Assembly: GCF_902489365.1 (NCBI RefSeq)
Contig: NZ_CABTZR010000097.1
Location: forward strand, 1 to 6,616
DNA: 6,616 nt
Origin: an uncultured Corynebacterium sp.
Lineage (GTDB): Bacteria > Actinomycetota > Actinomycetes > Mycobacteriales > Mycobacteriaceae
Direction: 5' to 3'
Below the pieces are notes generated by a model. That model was not told the origin of the DNA and searched no databases. It saw only the letters and a list, made by a program, of their open reading frames with translations. Position numbers and translations under genes: made by a program. Shown here piece after piece: positions 5,211 through 6,616 of the stretch; position 1 is the first letter of the stretch; each line of letters begins with the position of its first letter.

Positions 5211-6001
5211 GTCGGGGTGCGGGCAGCCTTGATGCCTGCTACCACCGTGGCAGCAAGCGAGAGCCCAAACCATACCCACGCATCCGCTATGCCCGCGCTG
5301 AAGGCGCGGGCTTTTTCCTGCACCGCGAACTGCGCGTCCGTGCTTAAGACCGCGGGCAAGGTCGCGGTGCCATAGCTGGCAATGAATAGCGCGCCAATGA
5401 GCACGAAGAACGCTCCCGACACAATGGACAAGGTATTCGTGCGCACAGGGCCGAGGACCACCTCGCGTCCGCGCAGCCAGGACCACGAGCCCACATTGAG
5501 GCGCTCCCACAGTGCAGCCAGCACAAAGAGCGGTGCAGCCATGCCCGCGGCATACGCCATCATGATGAGTCCGCCGTAGAGCGCGCTGCCGGACGCTGCG
5601 GCCGTGGTGAGAACAGCACCTAAGAGTGGGCCCGCGCAAAAGCCCGCGAAGCCATAGACCGCGCCGAGCAGAAACACCTTGCCCCGCGCTTTACCGGACA
5701 AGGCATCCATACCGGGGATGCGGAAACCGCCGCCCAAGGCGGTAAAGATTCCCAGCGCGATGATGATCCAGCCCGCCACCGTGATGACCTGGCTGCGGTA
5801 TTGCGCGAGGATTGCAGCCAGCCCCATGCCGATGGGCACGAGCGTGGTGCACAGGCCTAAGAAAAAGACCAGGGTCTTCAGCAGCAGCTGGCGCTGCGAT
5901 TCAAAAGCATAGGCAAAGAAGGCTGGCACCAACAGCGCTGAGCAGGGGCTGATCAAGGTCAGTACACCGGCGATGACGGCGCCAAAAACTCCGATACTCA
6001 T
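5207..6001 (-). CDS. ccdA: CcdA-family transmembrane thiol-disulfide electron carrier
   Basis: This 264-residue, highly hydrophobic protein has about six to seven predicted membrane segments (roughly 6-28, 42-66, 72-90, 108-135, 140-165, 190-210, 240-258). The two hallmark cysteines of CcdA/DsbD-beta proteins are present: Cys20 in ISPCSALLVP and Cys122 in GFCAGPLLG. They shuttle electrons from cytoplasmic thioredoxin across the membrane to an extracytoplasmic thiol protein. The start at ATG 6001 is chosen because GGGGGTGAG precedes it and it overlaps the upstream microprotein stop as ATGA. A longer frame from 6067 would add a charged, non-hydrophobic leader and duplicate the microprotein's DNA. 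Gene order with a DsbA-family protein upstream supports the redox role. The client could be that DsbA-like protein or the cytochrome c maturation system, and no other cytochrome gene is visible to decide. The 3' end encodes KARAFSAG across a sequence that, on the other strand, is a terminator. Confidence 0.88.
   Translation of the reverse strand: MSIGVFGAVIAGVLTLISPCSALLVPAFFAYAFESQRQLLLKTLVFFLGLCTTLVPIGMGLAAILAQYRSQVITVAGWIIIALGIFTALGGGFRIPGMDALSGKARGKVFLLGAVYGFAGFCAGPLLGAVLTTAAASGSALYGGLIMMAYAAGMAAPLFVLAALWERLNVGSWSWLRGREVVLGPVRTNTLSIVSGAFFVLIGALFIASYGTATLPAVLSTDAQFAVQEKARAFSAGIADAWVWFGLSLAATVVAGIKAARTPT
5291..5316 (+). terminator. Intrinsic terminator for the detoxification operon, inside opposing ccdA
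   Basis: On the plus strand GCCCGCGC (5291-5298) pairs perfectly with GCGCGGGC (5304-5311) around loop TGAAG, followed by five T residues at 5312-5316. It lies 80 bases past the MBL stop codon and within the coding region of the convergent ccdA. Read on the minus strand it is followed by ATAGCG rather than T residues, so it should act only on rightward transcripts. Confidence 0.75.
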
Positions 6002-6090
6002 ACGCTCACCCCCACTGCATAGCCGCCTAAGAACGCGGTCAGAACCACGAGCGCGATGAAGATCCACACGATGAGTGGCGGCTTATCCAT
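5998..6090 (-). CDS. 30-residue single-span membrane microprotein between dsbA and ccdA
   Basis: I read this gene directly; it is too short for ordinary gene calls. ATG at 6090 opens a 30-codon frame ending in TGA at 5998-6000. The product starts MDKPPLIVWIFIALVV and continues LTAFLGGYAVGVSV. After a short polar start it is one membrane helix (about 6-28) with no cysteine. Ala19, Gly23 and Gly27 form an A-x3-G-x3-G zipper that suits tight helix packing. The ATG overlaps the DsbA-like stop (ATGGATAA), and its stop overlaps the ccdA start (ATGA), so all three genes are probably translationally coupled. AAGGCGG at 6094-6100 is a fair ribosome binding site. I recognise no named family. It could be an accessory subunit or assembly factor of the CcdA/DsbA pair, or only a coupling leader peptide for ccdA. 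Confidence 0.65.
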   Translation of the reverse strand: MDKPPLIVWIFIALVVLTAFLGGYAVGVSV

Positions 6091-6616
6091 TGGCCGCCTT
6101 GCCTAGCTGTTCCCGAATGGTCTGTTCAAAGACTTCCGGTGGCTGCGCGCCACCAATGAACTGATCGCCCACCACGAAGGCCGGGGTGCCCGTAATACCA
6201 ATCTGGGAGGCGTAGCTGGTGGCTGTCTCGATGACTTCGGCGTAGGTATCATCCGTGGCCTGCTGGCGGAACTTATCCAAGTCCGCAACGCCGGCCTTCT
6301 CAGCGAACTTCATGAAGTCCTCGATACCGAATTCTGGGTGGCCACTGATGTCCTTGCTGGCGGTGTAGAGCTCGTGCTTGAACTCCTGGAACTTACCCTG
6401 TGCCGCGGCCGCGCGCCCGGCCTTGGCAGCTTCGACGGCGGCGGGGCCGTTCACGGGGAAGTCATTCCACTCGATGCGCACCAGGCCCTTCTCCACGTAC
6501 TTCTTAAGGATATCCGGCTCGGTGACATTAGCGTGGCGGGAGCAGAACGGGCACTCGAAATCGGAGAACTCCGAAATCACCACGGGTGCATCCACCGCAC
6601 CCACGGCGAAAGGATC
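6083..6616 (-). CDS. DsbA-family extracytoplasmic thiol-disulfide oxidoreductase, N-terminus outside window
   Basis: The minus-strand frame is open to the right edge, giving 177 visible residues that begin DPFAVGAVDAPVVISEFSDF. This is the normal entry into the thioredoxin fold of actinobacterial DsbA-like proteins, so the gene continues beyond the window, where a signal or membrane anchor would be expected. The active site is CPFC (visible residues 22-25) and the cis-proline loop is GTPAFVVG (Pro145), with a helical insertion between them. The C-terminal FIGGAQPPEVFEQTI helix is typical. Outside the membrane such a protein forms, isomerises or reduces disulfides; paired with CcdA here it may be kept reduced. 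A GTG at 6602-6604 is a possible internal start but would remove conserved sequence, so it is not used. The stop TAA at 6083-6085 overlaps the microprotein's start by eight bases, making it the first visible gene of a three-gene operon. Confidence 0.88.
   Translation of the reverse strand, partial: DPFAVGAVDAPVVISEFSDFECPFCSRHANVTEPDILKKYVEKGLVRIEWNDFPVNGPAAVEAAKAGRAAAAQGKFQEFKHELYTASKDISGHPEFGIEDFMKFAEKAGVADLDKFRQQATDDTYAEVIETATSYASQIGITGTPAFVVGDQFIGGAQPPEVFEQTIREQLGKAANG

Noticed and set aside
4764..5639. A 291-codon minus-strand open frame across the MBL and ccdA genes
   Set aside because: It is low in hydrophobic order, rich in Arg, Gly and His, matches nothing I know, and lies out of frame over two genes with intact catalytic motifs. 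It is a shadow frame in GC-rich DNA.
6002..6067. An N-terminal extension of ccdA by 22 residues from ATG 6067
   Set aside because: The extension is Arg-rich and unlike a CcdA N-terminus. It lies out of frame over the microprotein, whose own overlaps and ribosome sites fit better.
6602..6604. GTG as the true start of the DsbA-like gene
   Set aside because: The frame remains open to the window edge with conserved-looking DPFA before it, and an exported protein should have a signal or anchor further upstream.
1..6616. CRISPR arrays, tRNA/rRNA genes, riboswitches, toxin-antitoxin pairs or defence islands
   Set aside because: I saw no regularly spaced repeats, cloverleaf-like stretches or matching protein families. 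Apart from the exonuclease/IS30 patch the window is ordinary metabolic and redox genes.

Overview
The window looks like a chromosomal segment of a Corynebacterium-like actinobacterium. The main clue is a mycothiol-type formaldehyde dehydrogenase (mycothiol is the actinobacterial low-molecular-weight thiol) with a metallo-beta-lactamase-fold partner directly behind it. GC-rich coding sequence, an actinobacterial FadD-type acyl-CoA ligase and a small secreted SGNH esterase agree with this. The genus is inferred from gene content and style, not from a marker gene.

Layout, left to right. (1) 1-628 is a damaged accessory patch. A DnaQ-like DEDDh exonuclease on the minus strand keeps all its catalytic motifs but has no usable start. 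At the point where its N-terminus should continue, the sequence becomes the last codons and right terminal repeat of an IS30-family insertion sequence on the plus strand. (2) 693-2366 (minus) is a complete AMP-forming acyl-CoA synthetase. (3) 2367-2540 is a divergent control region with a direct repeat of ATTGTTACA and a small hairpin. (4) 2541-3356 (plus) is a secreted SGNH/GDSL hydrolase, best started at a GTG, followed by a strong terminator. (5) 3423-5210 (plus) is a two-gene mycothiol-dependent formaldehyde/S-nitrosothiol detoxification operon (dehydrogenase, then MBL hydrolase, stop and start abutting). (6) 5207-6616 (minus) is a tightly overlapped extracytoplasmic thiol-redox operon read toward the left: a DsbA-family protein (N-terminus outside the window), a 30-residue single-span membrane microprotein not in the supplied gene calls, and a CcdA-family membrane electron carrier.

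How the genes work together. In the detoxification operon the dehydrogenase should oxidise S-hydroxymethyl-mycothiol to S-formyl-mycothiol, and the MBL protein is a plausible thioesterase returning mycothiol and formate. In the redox operon CcdA would pass reducing equivalents across the membrane to the exported DsbA-like protein, and the microprotein may be an accessory subunit. The divergent esterase and acyl-CoA ligase could release and activate acyl chains, but that pairing is inferred only from position.

The two right-hand operons converge so tightly that their stop codons share one CTAG. The terminator for the rightward operon appears to lie inside the coding sequence of the opposing ccdA. 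The most interesting items are the hidden glycine-zipper microprotein between dsbA and ccdA, the gene-embedded terminator, and the IS30/exonuclease breakpoint.
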